Assembly (NCBI RefSeq): GCF_000485595.1
Contig: NW_014577305.1
Coordinates: 225,671-272,154, forward strand
Direction of reading: 5' to 3'
Origin: Priapulus caudatus
Taxonomy: Eukaryota > Priapulida > Priapulimorpha > Priapulimorphida > Priapulidae
Length of the DNA stretch: 46,484 bases
Below, piece after piece: positions 34,993-46,484 of this stretch (positions are counted from its first letter, which is position 1; every line of letters starts with the position of its first letter). Position numbers and translations under genes: made by a program. The notes below the pieces were generated by a model. It saw only the letters and a program-made list of their open reading frames with translations, had not been told where the DNA came from and made no database searches.

Positions 34993-37900
34993 ATGGGCAA
35001 GCACTCCGACTCGGACGTCGAGTATCGCAGGCGAAAAAGCCGCAAGAGCACGAAGAAGCGCAGGAGCCGATCGCGGTCGGCGAGCTCGAACGGCGACGAC
35101 GCGGCGGCGCGCGGCAAGTCGAGCCGCGGCAAGCGCAGGTCGCGCCGGCGGTCGCGCAGCCGCAGCGCCGAGCGCTCGAGCAAGTCCAAGCGCAGGTCAA
35201 GCTCGAGCTCGCGAAGGTCGCGCGACCAACGGTCGAGGTCGTCGGAGCGGCGGTCAAGGTCGCACGACCGGCGGTCGAGGATGCGAGAGAGGAGGTCAAG
35301 GTCACGAGATCGACGATCGAGGTCGCGCGACCGGAGGTCACGGTCCCGAGAGCAGAGATCGAGGTCGTATGACAGGAGGTCGAGGTCTCGTGACCAGAGG
35401 TCGAGGTCCCGAGATCGAAGGTGGTTATCACAATGCTGAAGGAATAGGTGGATCAAAATGTTGTAGACTGCATGTGCACATTCACTGTTTCTACAACATA
35501 TTGCTGGAAATTTCCTGACAAATATCAGATAGTGCCACAAAATCACGTTCGGTATATTTGAGATTAATGATTGTGTTGGCTGATCGGTGTAATTTTAAAC
35601 TACCGTTGATTGTTATATGTAGAATACTGTAATATTTAATTATACTACATATTTATAGATCTCGAAGCAAAGAGAGACAGCGAAAAAATGTAGAAACAAA
35701 AAGTTCACATCGCGATGCCAGGAGTAGAAGCAGTAGTCCTGAGGATAAGGATTTGAATGAGGATAACGTAACAATGTCCAGGTTGGTACAAGCTATTGAT
35801 TCCATATACTTAAACTGCTAGAACTAGTGATGCAACTTTTGCTAGTACAATACTATTGACTGGATCTATTATTATTGTTGATATTACAGAATTATTTTCT
35901 TGCATTATTTTGCAATTCGATAAAATTGATTGTTGAAAATTCAAGAATACTCATATAAATTTAGTATTTTTTCACTCTGTTTAGTTTAGTAATAGTGAAT
36001 TTTGTTATTTAAATTTTATCTAGAGATCCTGCCTCAGAAATCTCAGGATTTGATGAGATGGTATGTATTTTAAACATGCAAGATTTCAGTAAATTTATCT
36101 CGTTCTATCAAACATGTAACAATGATGGCTTTGCAAGCATGTTGATTGATGAGTCAATGATGACTAGCAAACACTTCATTTACAAAAGATGAGTCTCTAC
36201 TATGGTAATGTTTTTCAACATTTATATATTTTAATGAGTGAAACTTGTCATTCTCTTTACTGTCTCTATATTGTCTTTCATGATGATTGACTCATGGCTG
36301 TATATATCATTTCCTTTTAATTTAGACACGTGCTGAACAGAATAAAGTAAGAATGAAGCTGGCACTGCAGGCTGCAGGTAAGTGTAATATATATAAATAT
36401 ATATATAATTTATGGTAATGTCCATTCAGCCTCTTTTAAACCTGAATACAAGGACCTACAACAATTCAAGAATTTCCCCACTATTTTAGGCAATAAATTC
36501 AAACCTTGGTATTTTTACCACATGCATTGCACTGTACTATCATTATCTAGTCTTGTTCTAAAATTTTACTGTGATGGTGTGCTTTTGCAGTTGCCGCTGA
36601 TGAAGCATTGAAAGGACGAATAGGGCCGCAGCCTTTGTCAGCAGAAGAGCAAATGAAGAGGCAAATGTCTATAGACGATATAAACAAATCTGATTTCACT
36701 CCTTCCACTTTTAAGTCGACTCGCTCTGACCAGGTGGGTTTACCTCATAGGATATGAGGAAGGTAGACACGATTCAAAGTGTGTGTGGTTGTGTGATTAT
36801 CCTGCGTGCATGCATGTGGACGCGCATGGGCGTGTACGTAAATGCGTGCGTGCGTGCGTGCGTCACGCATGTGTGCGTGCGATTTAGTATGGGTAACTTA
36901 ACATTGTGATGATGACCTTCCTCTATAAGCTAAGAGGGACGCATAAAATGCAGGGCTATGAGGTCGATATGGACAGGAAAATGAATATTTTATGTGTTAA
37001 TTTAGGTTGTAAACTGAATAACATTAAATTGACTACGTCACGAATTTTCCATGGTAAAATTTGTAAAAAAAAAGGTCATTTTTTTACATTAAAAGTAAGA
37101 ACTAACGATACTAAATATATCCTCAAACTCTCACCTGATAAAAATGTTTTTACGTTGGTTAAATTTGCAAAAATCTAGACGATTTGGTAATTTCTGTACC
37201 CCCCACTATTCCCCCAGTACTGTTCAGATACTGGCGTCTCTCTGTTTTTTACCGGCAAATTATGGCATATAAAGAAGGTATATAAGCATGAAAAGTAAAC
37301 AGAAACACTAATTATATTTTCATACATTTTATTTTGTACAAATAACTCACAAATATACTACTTCATGGTGCTAGAAATTCGTGACGTAATCACTTTAAGC
37401 AGTTATTTTAAAGGTGAAAATGTGGCTTCGTAATGGTTGCTGTTACCTCATGTTCAAGCTGCTTTGCTCCTAGCCCCTAAACTCTTTATTACAAGTGACA
37501 ATTTGTTATGGAATCTGAAGAACCACCAAGCAAAGCATCATTTTCTGAAAGAACACCCTGTGACTGCTTGACTCCTACACCTCACATTGATGATAATTTA
37601 TAATACTTGATTTCAGAAGGTACAACCGACATCAATGGCTGGGCTTACAGGATCTAACAGTATGTCATCAGAGCATAGCCATGACAAGGCCATGTATGGA
37701 TTAGGCTCATCCCAGTCTGTCATACAACCTCTGGCATCCACTTTGAGTAGTAACAAGATTGTTTACCAGGACACTGATAACATAGCCCATGAAAGCGTAA
37801 GTAATACATGAGTCTTTGAGCGTGATCGATCATAAGGGTTGCATATATTATTAGAATAATATAAAGAATCTACTTGGTCTATTCAGTTCAGTCAAGAACA

Positions 37901-38139
37901 CTGTTATCTGTGTATAATTTTATGTTTTGTTTACATGTGTGTTCAGCTACATTGTCCACTAATTTTTAATATAATGCATGCATACGTTTATATATGTGTA
38001 CTATCACTTGAAAATAAACTGAAAGAGGTTTGTTGTGGTATTTTAGTTGTATTCTAATATGGAGGAGAGAGAAGCTAGATGGCGCCAGCGATTGCTCCAG
38101 CTACGGCAACTGAAATTGAACGGGGTCATGCTGACTTGA
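34993..38139 (+). CDS. RSRC1: Arginine/serine-rich coiled-coil protein 1 (SRrp53) homologue
   Basis: RSRC1/SRrp53 is a nuclear SR-related protein that acts in constitutive and alternative splicing. Exons: 34993-35420, 35659-35781, 36024-36060, 36326-36377, 36591-36733, 37617-37796, 38047-38139 (TGA), all GT-AG and in phase, 351 residues against 334 in human. Residues 1 to about 180 form the RS domain (RSRSRDRRSRSRD repeats). Then comes a helical segment (TRAEQNKVRMKLALQAA, ADEALKGR), DINKSDFTPSTFKSTRS, and the family's C-terminal block KIVYQDTDNIAHESLYSN, followed by EEREARWRQRLLQLRQ. The last blocks match the human protein in order (ADEALK, SDSFVQQTF, KYQDDNSLAHPNLF, KWFKRLIALRQ), which decides the name. 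The ATG is the first in the exon to open the RS frame. Confidence 0.9.
37000..37410. repeat. Possible MITE in RSRC1 intron 5
   Basis: TACGTCACGAATTT (from about 37034) and AAATTCGTGACGTA (from about 37375) are inverted copies about 350 bases apart, with weaker matching outside. No target duplication was read. Confidence 0.35.
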
Positions 38140-40200
38140 ATGCTACATGCAAACCTGTGGTATTGTTACGTGTGAATTTCTTGTTACTATAATTAATGAT
38201 GTAAAACTGCATTAGAGAGAGCACTGTATATCTTCATTGACGTGATATTTATTTGAGATGAACGTTTGCTCTGCAATGCTTGTGTTTAGAGTGGCAAGGC
38301 GGGATTTGTAAAGAATATATACGTACTTACAAAGATTTCCAATCAGGAACGACCATAGGTAGAAGAGCTGGTACTGAAACAAAGCAAACTACAGTTATTT
38401 TATTTGAAAATCTCTTTCTTTCTGTTTGTCGCGTATTTGCTCTGTTTCACGAGGAAACTGATGGCCTTGGGAATCTTGTAATCTATATTGTGTAATGTGT
38501 AGTATAAGTGTTGTAGGTGGTGTTACGAGTATATGTTTTGATGATATAACAACAGAAGAAATTTGATAATGAAAGCATTTTAGGATCGTGTGATTGAAGT
38601 TCTGTTATGTTGTTATCATCATGGAATATATTTGGAGAATTCTCACATATAAACTTGTGGTTCATCTTTATCTTCCATCGGATCATTCATTGTCTGAGCT
38701 CTTGTGCATGAATAGGCTCACTTTTCCCATCCACACACTACAAACATGCCAGAAATATTCCTAATTCGATTTGAGTCAGATAATTTGCTAACTTCTCACT
38801 TCTGCACTCCTTTTGGCAAGAATTCTGTAACAGTGTTGATCAGAAAACTAGTAAACTGGTAACAGTTATGGCCAGGAATTTGACATATTAATTTGTTATT
38901 TGATTAGCACGTTAAGAACAGAGAAACGGGCGACATACAACATTAATTGTAAAATGAGAAACACCAAATTGGCAATTTCTCACCTGTGCCCTCAAATAAC
39001 ATACAATTTCTGTAGTATAATGTGTCACTTGTAACCTTGGTAATTTGACTACGTGATAATGCAATCTGGTAATGCATGCCGAGAAATTGGGTTTAGTGTT
39101 ACAACTAGTTTATGAGGTTGCTGGCAAAGCAAAAACAATGACGTGAATCACCCAGCTTTTCCAAACATTGTATTTTCACTTGGCATTTTTACTATGTGTG
39201 TGTGTGCGCGCGCGTGTGTGCGTGCGTGCGTGCGTGTGTGCGTGTGTGTGTGCGTGCGTGCGTGCGCGTGTGTGTGTGTAGATGTTTTGTGCCCCTCTTA
39301 TAATTTTTAACACGAGAAAGTAATCGTTTTGAACAGATACCAGACTTCGTCCACGTAGATAGGTGCACCTTGTTGTTGGAATGTTTCTGCTCCTGTACGT
39401 CTCGTACACAATTTATTACCACTTTCATTTGCACAAAAAAACGCTCTTTTTGCTCTCTTTACTTTTTTGAAGCACACGAAATGAGGATCACGATGGTAAA
39501 TTGCCTCTCGTTCTGCCGCTGCAATTCCATGTAGGTTATCTCTGTGACCTTATCTATTAACACTATGTCTCACACTTACAACCTTGCTTGAGCGATTCTG
39601 TCAAAGAAGTGATCACAGTTGGGTGCATTAGAGAGCGCAGACTCACGTGTAGGCGTTCAATCTAGCCTCTGTTCGGTGTCCGACACGCTGAAGATTATTG
39701 TATAGATGATGTCATTGTCAACCGCATTTGACGAAAGTCTATACATCCATGTGTAATCATGTCTATTTTTGTCGTCGGCGTCGTCTTCGCTGCAGCAACA
39801 TCATTATCAACATCATAATCACCAGCTATCACCAACAGCAGCAGAAGTAGCAGCAACAGCAGCAGCACCAGCACCAGCACCAGCAGCACCACCACCAGCA
39901 GCAGCAGCAGCAGCAGCAGCAGAATCAGTAGGCGTAATCTGTGGCAGCAATAGGGCCTACTGTAGCAGAGTAGGTGCAGAGCTGCAGTCGCAGTAAGATG
40001 CATGAGTGCTGTACGTCGCTCTGAATTTGCTCACGCTCAGAATATATTACAATGCTCTAAAAGCATCTTGAGTTATGAAAACACCTCGGTTGTCATCCAT
40101 GGATCATGTAAAATCCAATCATCTGGCATCACGTGGGTGGGTGTAGTTGGCGTAATGTGATATCAGGCTATAAAACCAATCCATGCTAAAGTATTCGGAT
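38140..40200. other. RSRC1 3' flank, no gene recognised
   Basis: AT-rich flank after the RSRC1 stop, probably including its 3' UTR. It holds a TG/CG run (39193-39280) and a CAG/CAC array (39832-39923). No splice-supported coding sequence was seen. Confidence 0.5.
39832..39923. repeat. CAG/ACCAGC trinucleotide array
   Basis: About 90 bases of CAGCAG and ACCAGC units. Open in several frames, but without flanking protein homology. Confidence 0.9.
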
Positions 40201-40210
40201 GTTCAGTAGC

Positions 40211-40452
40211 GCTGAAGGGGTCGTTGTCGTATCAGGTACTACAGATATGTACCCGAGGTACATATATGTATACACAAAGTGTACCAGACTTGTACTACAG
40301 AAGTGTAACCTAACCCTAACCCTAACACTAGCCCTAACCCTAACCCTAACCCTAAACATACCTTATATAAAAATATAAACATAATACTAAACAACCTAAA
40401 ACTACCTCGGGTACATATCTGTAGTACCTGATACGACAACGACCCCATCTGC
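40211..40452. mobile_element. MULE-like MITE carrying CCCTAA repeats, 9-bp TSD
   Basis: 242 bp. The ends GCTGAAGGGGTCGTTGTCG and GCAGATGGGGTCGTTGTCG are inverted, and the match continues for about 50 bp. The exact direct repeat TTCAGTAGC flanks it (40202-40210 and 40453-40461). 40308-40360 is a CCCTAA-type array. Non-coding. Confidence 0.88.
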
Positions 40453-41703
40453 TTCAGTAGCTCAGTAGTGGTTTCAACAGATGTACCTGCGATGCGTCTG
40501 CTTGTACATTTGAAGGACGTGACTCGAAAGCCCCACACCTACAGATGCGGTCATTGTGCTTGATGACTGGTATAAGACGTCCCTGGATGCAGTAAAGTGA
40601 TCTGAATTCGTACGTTACTGTCACCGATCTAAATTCATTTCCCTCGCTGTTCTCGGTTTATAAACACCCAAAAACAACCTCGAAGTTCGAGTTAGATCTC
40701 GACACGTGCTGGATACCACGTGATCACGCGAACTCAATTCGCTGACTGGCTATATTTCGTGTCAACAATGTCAACTCGTCGCTCAACTCCCGGATCCACT
40801 GGCTATGTGAGAATACGCTCAGAGTTCGAACACGTGTTCACTACCCGGCTGACACGTCTGCACGCACACTCAACGATAGCTCCAAGTAACAATCCAACAC
40901 CTGGTGGTCAGCTGACCGGAAAATGGCTTCTTTGACGCTGCACTGCCGATAGAGCGCCAGTGTGCATTGTACTGCGGAACATCGGACCCCTTGAGAACAA
41001 GAAGACCTAATTTGACCAATACGTGATTTAAAATAATTTCAATACTCAATTTAGAGCGTTTAGGCACCCGTGACTCATGTAGCATCTCTTCCTGTATTCC
41101 GCATTCCGCTCACGTGTAACGAATGTTCGCTGCATGGTATATACTGGCCGCCTGTCATTGCAATGCCAACGCCGACGCTAGACGATATGCTTGAGCCTGT
41201 ATACATCATATCCAATAGAAATAAACAGGACATTTTCGTTAGGACGTTAACGTCAAATTTTACTTATTTCATACCTTCTGATTCTGACCTTATCTTTAGG
41301 TTCAACCTCTTAGTTTATGATCCATGCGCCCTGGTCATCAAGGGGTGAGCTATCGTTTCTTGCAGTGCGCCTATTGGATGATTTATTGCAGTGCTTTCAT
41401 TGGCTGATAAAAAAAAGTATTAATTAATGAGAAAACAAAATTAGCTTGATTGTTTCATGGAAATCTAAATCCACGTTGAGCTGGTGCGGCCCCTGAGAAC
41501 TCGAATACCTAATTTTCTGGCAGTCGGGTAAAGGCAATTTCGTTGATAAGCAGTAAACCCGAATATTAAATTTTTAGGAGCCATGTCAACATAGATGTGT
41601 AAACTAGGCCCACATTGTGCCTTTTGCCGTTGTTTAGCTAGTTTAATAGTGGGAACTGGTGGATAATGATCAAATTATAGTACTTAATGTTCTCACATGC
41701 CAT

Positions 41704-41932
41704 GTAATACTGTATAATCTGTATATTTTGCGGTGGTTTAATTTTCGCGAATTTCGCGAACGCGTCCCCGACCGCGAAAATAACAACACGCGAATAACTC
41801 ATACCGATTAATTTCCGAATAATTCATAATTCACCGACCGCGAAATTAACCACTCGCGAAATGGTCCGTCAAGTCTAAATTCGCGAAAATATCTGTACGC
41901 GAAAAATATGGCGTATACAGTAAACGCGGTTC
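41704..41932. repeat. TTCGCGAA-rich inverted-repeat element
   Basis: TACTGTATA near the left and TATACAGTA near the right suggest a short inverted-repeat element. The interior repeats CGCGAA/TTCGCG at least ten times in both directions with GCGAAATTAACC spacers, in an otherwise AT-rich region. No coding frame. Confidence 0.5.
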
Positions 41933-44710
41933 CTCGTACCACGCAACGCAATAAGTAGGAAATCAGCAGTTTGCTAGAATACTTGTACTTTTTTATTTTC
42001 ACTAAAACATTTCATACAGTTTCATGTTTACATTATCATGATTTGTGCATTTTAAACAAAATCCTATACGTGAGCCTTTCAGTTCTTGTGTGTGTGTATG
42101 CGTATGTTTACAAATAGTCAACAGTGGTATTTACAGCAATTGACTAGCTGACGCCGTGTGAGCAGGCCAACATCTGAGCTGCCGTCTCTATACGTACCAC
42201 TAATATAACCAGATGAGCTTCTTGTGCCCAGCGGGGACAGCGCTTAACACGAACAATCTTGGTTCGGATTCATTTCATTCGATTAAAAACTGGAATTCGA
42301 AATAATTACTAATGTTAATATAGGTATCCTAATAAACTATATAGACAGACCAATTCCCCATCCCACCCTTGAAGAGGAAAGACAACACTGGTCGTATTTC
42401 CTAGAGCCTTTTCATACATAACAATTTAACAAACAGCTCTCATGCTACCGTCGCTATCACGGCGGCAGTTACAACTGCGACATAGAAACCTCTTATGTTA
42501 GCCCGCTACACCGTGCGAGAAATGAGCTTGCGTGGCGGTGGACACTTGCCAGTAAATTCTCTTCGTGGCTTCCAAGAGCCAGTGGCAGTCGTTAACGTTA
42601 TATTAAACAATAATAACGATAATAATATTAACTACTACCTGAACAGTATTAAATCTACACCAGCTAAAGCTGCTCGTTACAGATGACACGTCATCATATA
42701 ATATATTAATAACAACTAATTAACATTAAAAATTAAAATTTACAAATAACAACAGTAATGTCTAGGACATCGATTTATCTGCTACATTGCGCTGCCAATA
42801 AGCTGGCACAAATTAAAGACACAACGATCACAAGATCATTTCATATCTGTTTGGCCACGTTCATCTACCATACATGTTAACATCTCAGAAACGGCGCATT
42901 TGTTCCAGTCTTTGATACTAAACAATTACTATACGTGTCATAATATAACGTTATTCCCCTATTCTGCAATAACACGTGTTTCACGGTAGCGGCATCGTGT
43001 TCCTAACATGCCTAATACCTAAGAGATATATAGCGATTCTCTGTGAGAATATCCTATAGATGCGGCCTCACGCTTAGACTGGCCCGAACGCATTCAATTC
43101 ACGCCATGAAAACGTATTGCTCGTACTTGTTGGCACGAGGCGAAAACGATGAACAAGTCTACCGTTTGCTGCCCTTACCCTTGCGCACGCTATGCTAGAC
43201 GGAGAGACAAGTGATTTTCAAGGGTAAATCTAGGATACACATATCGCACATAATGTACTCGAACCCTATTCGTAATAGTTATACAAATAGTTACAACCCT
43301 ACCCAACCTAATTTGTTAGAGCCTTGACGTTAACTGTCTCGTGTTGCTCACTTGATTAACATAATGGTTAGAATAATAATAATGACAATAATAATAATAA
43401 TAACAATAACAATAATTTGCTCCAATTTTGAGAATCGCGATACATTCGGTGTACGGGCAGCCATGACAGTTCGCTATCGCGGTGGCTCGTCCGTCAAATC
43501 AGTGCGTTCTTGACTGCTGTAGCCGCGCAGGCTACGGTCCCACATATCTGACGGATCATGAATAGTTATATGCCTATCATAAGTCTATGACTTTTGCACG
43601 ACACTTCACTTTAGCGTTTATGACATTTCATTTTCACGCTATGCCATTTTAAACTTACGATGTCATAACTATTCAGTGATGTTTCTGACGACGGCCCGGG
43701 CCCTTCTCATCGTCATATCACCACCGGATCAATGGGATACGTATAGCTGGCTGGTCACAAACACATCACACTCTTCCCATCGCTGGTGAGCGACGCCAGC
43801 GCACGCGAATGATATAGACCAGGTGTGAATTGACTAGAACTAGTCCTACGTTTATCATAATTCCTACGCGAAAATAGTTGTGTATGAAAACTAGTGATTT
43901 TATTCCTCTATTCGTCTCGCACCCGCGCACGATTAGCACCTTCTACAAGCTTGTTACGAGTGAATGAATGTAAAATCGCGTGTATAGAACCGGTATGAAA
44001 TTTTCTATTTACAATACTGCCCCTTCGCGGAGCAGGGCACACGCTCGCTACGCGTGTACACGAGTCTACTTACATTCCCGCAAGGTGTGTAGAAAAAGAC
44101 CAACCAAAAAATAAGCATCTCGTTGAGTAAACACTACCAGTATAAAGCGTATTTAACTGTATATTTACACGACCGTTTCTTCGCACCTTTCCAACCTACT
44201 ATATTATTGTGCTGTTTTACATTTTAGCGGCATATACAATTTCACAAAGTGTGCCCCCGCCTTGTTATAGACGTGAGCCATTCTAGATCATACATTTGGG
44301 GTAACATTTCACACGGCGTCGAGTTCTGCAATTTTGCCTGCCTGTATGAGTAAATGCTTCACGGTTAGGTAGCAAGGAGGGTAATTTTGCTAGAGGCAGA
44401 GTTTGTAGAAAGTAAGAGAGAGAGAGAGGGGGGTTGAGAGACAAGGTGAAGCTGGAGGAGACCGGAGGAAAATTGGAGAAGGGGTAATATATTTATTGGC
44501 AGGCGATAGGAGAATGCCCAGGCTAGAGAGAAGGTCGTTATTGCGTGCTATGCATTATATTACTGAGGTGACGGAAGTGAGAGCGTGGGCGTGAAATGGT
44601 GATAGAGCGCCGTGAAACGCGTAGGAGATGGCTGGTAGAGAAGGTAGTAACAATCTTCCCTCTAGTGACGCACTGTTCCCTCTAACTTCCAAGTTGATTC
44701 GGTATCACCA

Positions 44711-44796
<86 letters not shown>
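44711..44796. repeat. TC microsatellite
   Basis: About 85 bases of (TC)n. It makes a Ser/Leu-only open frame that is not a gene. Confidence 0.95.
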
Positions 44797-44799
<3 letters not shown>

Positions 44800-46034
44800 C
44801 TCTTCCTTTCTTTCTCTCTATCGCTTTCTCGCGTTCGCTCTTATTCTCTCGCTTTCTGCCAACCTCTTCTTGCATAAACAAGAGAACTTGCAAGTTACAG
44901 CAAAGAAACCGCGCTTCTTGTCGCTCACTGCAACCTGTCATCACAATTGTTATGTGCGATCATTTTATATTGCAAATCAGCAAAGTCGCTCCACAATGTA
45001 ACATCATGAATATATGTATAAAACTGGATCTATCACCAGAGGGATATGTGCGCAATATGCATATTAGGCGTTCGAACTACGTGTCTCATTCTGACTCATA
45101 ATTATTCACTCTCATCAGGTCATCCATAACATCTCGAAGCAACAGAGCCATTGAAAGTTTCTCGTAAAATATTTAGTGTGAATAGCAGTCGCTGTATCGC
45201 TGCATCTGGTGATGTGCACAATAAGCCAGTCTGTATTCGCGGCTATAAAGGCAGAAAACGTATGTGAAACGACACCTCACAAAACTGCAAACAATATCAT
45301 GAGTAGATACCATTTACCACGGTTCACCTATAGTTGACCATGTGATTCCAATCAATTCGAGTTCGTCTTTTTTTTACTAATTGCTTTCGAAGGAATTCGA
45401 TTCAACATTCCTGGATCTATTTTTCCTAAACGCCTACATGATCTACACATTGCGCTGCATGCACTGTACAACCTTTCCGGCAGTGTTTGGTGGTTACAGT
45501 TTAATAAAGGTGACGTTGTAACACTGCTACGCAGCTACCTGTGTATCGAGTCTCTCAAACTGCTAACTCGATACAATCACGCCCACCCATCGGTGTATAG
45601 TAAGTGGCCACAGGTAAAAAGGGAAAGCCGACAACACATTATTTACAGGTACACCCGCCGAAGAGTCTGTCCGTCCACCCGGCCCTCCATCCAGTCCATT
45701 CACACGCTTTCCCTCCCAGATTGCTTTGGCAACACGTTTACAATGTTTACATCCAACAAGTAAACATCCCTTCAGAACTGCATTCGGGGTCTGGAGTGGG
45801 CGCCTGGTCTCCAGCCACGAGAAGGTGCGGGAAGGAGGGTGTAGCACAGTACACACCACTCTATGGCAAAGACCCCCCTTCTCTACAGTACGCATACGCA
45901 TGTCTGACAAAACGCATTGCGCATGGACACGGAAATCTAACATTTATTGCTCATGCGCAGTGTAGAGGGGGATGTTTGCCACAAGGGGGATGCATACCAT
46001 GCGACAGGGAGGCGGGTTAGTGAAGGGGCTGGTC

Positions 46035-46241
46035 TCAGCACGAGCCCTTGCAGTGCAGCTCCTGTATTAGTGCGTACGACGTGAAGACGAGGTACAGGCC
46101 GACGAAAGAGAGACTGGTAAACTTCGTCAGCCTGTACTTCATCAGCATAAAGACCGCCTGCACGATGAAGAGAATCAGCAGCAGAATAAAGCCGAACTTG
46201 ACGTGCGGCGGGATGAGCATCTGGCCCGTCGCCAACTTCTC
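46035..46241 (-). CDS. Last coding exon of a membrane protein, cation/Ca2+ exchanger-like (partial)
   Basis: Minus-strand exon of 69 codons including TGA. It follows a good acceptor (CTCTTGTTTTGCAG) and starts in phase 0 with EKLATGQMLIPPHVKFG. There are two likely membrane helices: FILLLILFIVQAVFMLM, then after a short basic loop (KYRLTKFTS) LSFVGLYLVFTSYALIQ, with the tail ELHCKGSC. The order helix, K-x-R/K-L-x-K loop, helix with LYxVF, then Glu resembles the C terminus of Na+/Ca2+(K+) exchangers (SLC24 and SLC8B1). The upstream exons lie outside the window. The exon is well supported; the family call is tentative. Confidence 0.55.
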   Translation of the reverse strand, partial: EKLATGQMLIPPHVKFGFILLLILFIVQAVFMLMKYRLTKFTSLSFVGLYLVFTSYALIQELHCKGSC

Positions 46242-46369
46242 CTGCAAAACAAGAGAACAACCAACGGTGAGCGATTTTTTTTTGGGGGGGGGGATATATC
46301 TCCTCGATTTTTCCATCGAAATTGCAGCTGCTGCTGACAGCCAATGTGCTATATATAGTAATAACTTCA

Positions 46370-46374
46370 CACAC

Positions 46375-46405
<31 letters not shown>

Positions 46406-46466
46406 TACGTACGCACGCACACACGCACGCACGCACGCACGTACGTACGCACGCACACACGCACGT
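46370..46466. repeat. ACGC tetranucleotide array
   Basis: (ACGC)n with CGTACGTACG interruptions, ending near a C run at the window edge. In the intron upstream of the exchanger-like last exon. Confidence 0.9.
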
Positions 46467-46484
46467 CCCCCCCCCACACACACC

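Larger units (their letters stand above)
40460..46030. other. Long stretch with no gene recognised
   Basis: Mostly AT-rich. I looked for splice-bounded open frames with recognisable motifs on both strands and found none. It holds the TTCGCGAA-rich element, an ATA/AAC-rich patch near 43380 and a TC microsatellite (44711-44796). The part next to 46035 is probably the 3' UTR of the minus-strand exchanger-like gene. Confidence 0.5.

Noticed and set aside
34950-35546. Long open frames on the minus strand and in the other plus frame
   Set aside because: Shadows of the RSRC1 RS repeats; the Arg/Ser codon pattern keeps the other frames open.
36906-37178. 90-codon plus-strand open frame
   Set aside because: Inside RSRC1 intron 5 and overlapping a possible MITE; composition Lys/Asn/Thr as expected for AT-rich noncoding DNA.
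39769-40003. CAG-array open frames on both strands
   Set aside because: Trinucleotide repeats keep all frames open; no splice sites or flanking homology.
44628-45101. 157-codon open frame
   Set aside because: Mostly a TC microsatellite read as Ser-Leu; no homology on either side.
45563-46020. Open frames on both strands next to the exchanger exon
   Set aside because: No motifs recognised; better explained as the 3' UTR and flank of the minus-strand gene.

Overview
The window is nuclear DNA from an animal, most likely a marine invertebrate; I cannot place it more closely. The evidence is intron-rich genes with GT-AG splice sites and in-phase exons, protein sequences that follow metazoan families, an AT-rich background, many microsatellites, TTAGGG-type telomere-like arrays, and a dense load of inverted-repeat DNA transposons, SINE-like repeats and non-LTR retrotransposon remnants. 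A 10-base N run at 15464-15473 marks an assembly gap.

Layout. (1) 1-2560: no gene seen, a GA microsatellite and two small hairpins. (2) 2929-11842, minus strand: a ubiquitin-specific protease (USP) that I could rebuild as 14 in-phase exons, with one palm exon not found. It has the Cys box, the zinc ribbon and the His/Asp box. It also carries an eight-cysteine RING-like finger inside the catalytic domain, a roughly 400-residue GC-rich insert exon and a 12-residue tandem repeat at its C terminus. (3) 11.9-19.4 kb: the gap between the divergent USP and NELFCD genes, filled with large foldback elements, short inverted-repeat elements, retrotransposon pieces and the N gap. (4) 19487-30039, plus strand: a complete NELF-C/D gene (16 coding exons, 592 residues), a subunit of the negative elongation factor that pauses RNA polymerase II. 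(5) 30.6-34.7 kb: a nest of inverted-repeat elements. (6) 34993-38139, plus strand: an RSRC1/SRrp53-like splicing protein (7 exons, 351 residues). (7) 38.2-46.0 kb: no gene recognised; short repeats and several inverted-repeat elements. (8) 46035-46241, minus strand: the last coding exon of a membrane protein that resembles the end of a cation/Ca2+ exchanger.

The three main genes are housekeeping nuclear or ubiquitin-pathway genes (deubiquitination, Pol II pausing, splicing). Nothing in the sequence shows that they work as one system. USP and NELFCD are divergent, and NELFCD and RSRC1 lie in the same direction.

Two observations stand out. First, a RING-like finger is spliced in phase into a USP catalytic core. 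Second, three short inverted-repeat elements with unrelated ends (19630-19827, 31617-31897, 40211-40452) each carry a TTAGGG/CCCTAA array near the middle and are each flanked by an exact 9-bp target-site duplication. A fourth, foldback element (12717-13337) also has a 9-bp duplication but carries CRE palindromes instead. The 9-bp duplications point to Mutator-like (MULE) mobilisation.
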